Positions 63,634-64,000 of a stretch of DNA of 64,000 nt are shown in pieces. The first letter of the stretch is position 1. Every line of letters starts with the position of its first letter. Source of the DNA: Polaribacter sp. BAL334 (lineage in GTDB: Bacteria; Bacteroidota; Bacteroidia; Flavobacteriales; Flavobacteriaceae); assembly GCF_015767435.1 (NCBI RefSeq), contig NZ_JADWOV010000319.1, positions 186,001 through 250,000 on the forward strand. The letters run 5' to 3'. The notes under the pieces are model-generated. The model saw nothing but the letters and a program-made list of their open reading frames with translations. It did no database searches and was not told where the DNA came from. The translations under genes and the position numbers were made by a program.

Positions 63634-64000
63634 CTATAATTGTATTATATTTACTATTTCTTGAACGGTGAAATGTATTTTTTTTAAATCATCATCAATT
63701 GAATATATCTCACTGCCAGAATATCTTAAAACATCTTTAAACCCTATGCTTTTAAGGGCTCTTTCTCTAATTTTATCTTCTCTAAATTTTATTGGGTCTT
63801 TATGATAGTCGTAACCATCACATTCAATAGCAATTTTTTGAGATTTTAATACTTTATCATCTTTTTTTAAATTTAACTTAATTACAATATCTATACGATA
63901 GGCTTTATCTGCAATTTCAATCTCGTATTGAGGGTAAACTTCAAATTCTTTATATTCACCATTTTCCCCATATCCAGTAAAATTTGTTAGAGCTTTAAAT
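63634..64000 (-). CDS. DUF559-type PD-(D/E)xK nuclease domain protein, partial
   Basis: 122 C-terminal residues of a leftward gene that begins beyond the window; the stop is at 63634-63636. The nuclease core is YPQYEIEI, AYRIDIVIKL, KIAIECDGYDYH and FREDKIRERALKSIGFKDVLRYSGSE (last quoted only in part: REDKIRERALKSIGF). This is the Asp/Glu-x-Asp arrangement of DUF559/Vsr-like endonucleases. Its N-terminal part could be a helicase or a separate domain, as in several restriction or defence proteins. Confidence 0.78.
   Translation of the reverse strand, partial: FKALTNFTGYGENGEYKEFEVYPQYEIEIADKAYRIDIVIKLNLKKDDKVLKSQKIAIECDGYDYHKDPIKFREDKIRERALKSIGFKDVLRYSGSEIYSIDDDLKKIHFTVQEIVNIIQL

Overview
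The window is strongly AT-rich, densely coded chromosome from a member of the Bacteroidota, most likely a marine Flavobacteriaceae (Polaribacter or Tenacibaculum-like; the genus is an inference). Support: the gliding-motility peptidyl-prolyl isomerase GldI, a bacillithiol-type YtxJ, many short lipoprotein signals ending in a cysteine followed by K, N or S, the Bacteroidota -7 promoter box TAnnTTTG in front of many genes, few Shine-Dalgarno sequences, and a four-gene polyamine cluster with a deoxyhypusine-synthase-like protein. No tRNA, rRNA, CRISPR array, transposase, integrase or phage gene was seen.

Layout. 0-8.3 kb: a leftward run of an EEP-family membrane protein, two adjacent rhomboid proteases, mutL, a small membrane protein, ribH and a TPR protein; then rightward recF and a DUF721 gene, and leftward ndk. 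8.4-13.5 kb: a PhoD-like phosphatase and a rightward operon nrnA, gldI, FKBP, cyclophilin-FKBP fusion, PAP2. 13.4-17.2 kb: two leftward envelope genes (LTA-synthase-like, glycosyltransferase 39). 17.4-24 kb: pheT, pyrD, a LysE transporter, HMG-CoA lyase and 5'-nucleotidase. 24-34 kb: DEAD-box helicase, TlpA-like lipoprotein, ABC-F protein, divergent oxyR/dps with a palindromic candidate operator, a PagL-like outer-membrane protein and two NAD(P)-dependent dehydrogenase-type genes. 34-40.4 kb: pcm, an M28 peptidase, a FecCD/FecE-type ABC transporter without its binding protein, rdgB and rlmH. 40.5-47.6 kb: nadC, a pentapeptide-repeat protein, a four-helix-bundle protein, YihY, hisS, folE, a CrtA-like protein and a SixA-like phosphatase. 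The intergenic gaps here are full of short tandem and inverted low-complexity repeats. 47.6-52.4 kb: clpB, ytxJ and an SSL2-type helicase.

52.4-57.7 kb is the most interesting stretch. A leader with three nested stems precedes speA (arginine decarboxylase). speA is followed by an agmatinase-like protein that has lost two of the six canonical Mn ligands, a GNAT/carbon-nitrogen hydrolase fusion, and a deoxyhypusine-synthase-like protein that keeps the catalytic W-G-K but has Tyr in place of the two Asp that bind spermidine in the eukaryotic enzyme. Together they look like a polyamine pathway whose chemistry may have been rewired.

57.7-64 kb is accessory in character: an acidic small protein, an orphan antitoxin-like protein, DUF4403 and unknown membrane proteins, a toxin-antitoxin pair with a frameshifted ParE/RelE toxin, an 11-unit 21-bp minisatellite, two copies of a dispersed REP-like hairpin element, and a partial DUF559-type nuclease at the right edge.
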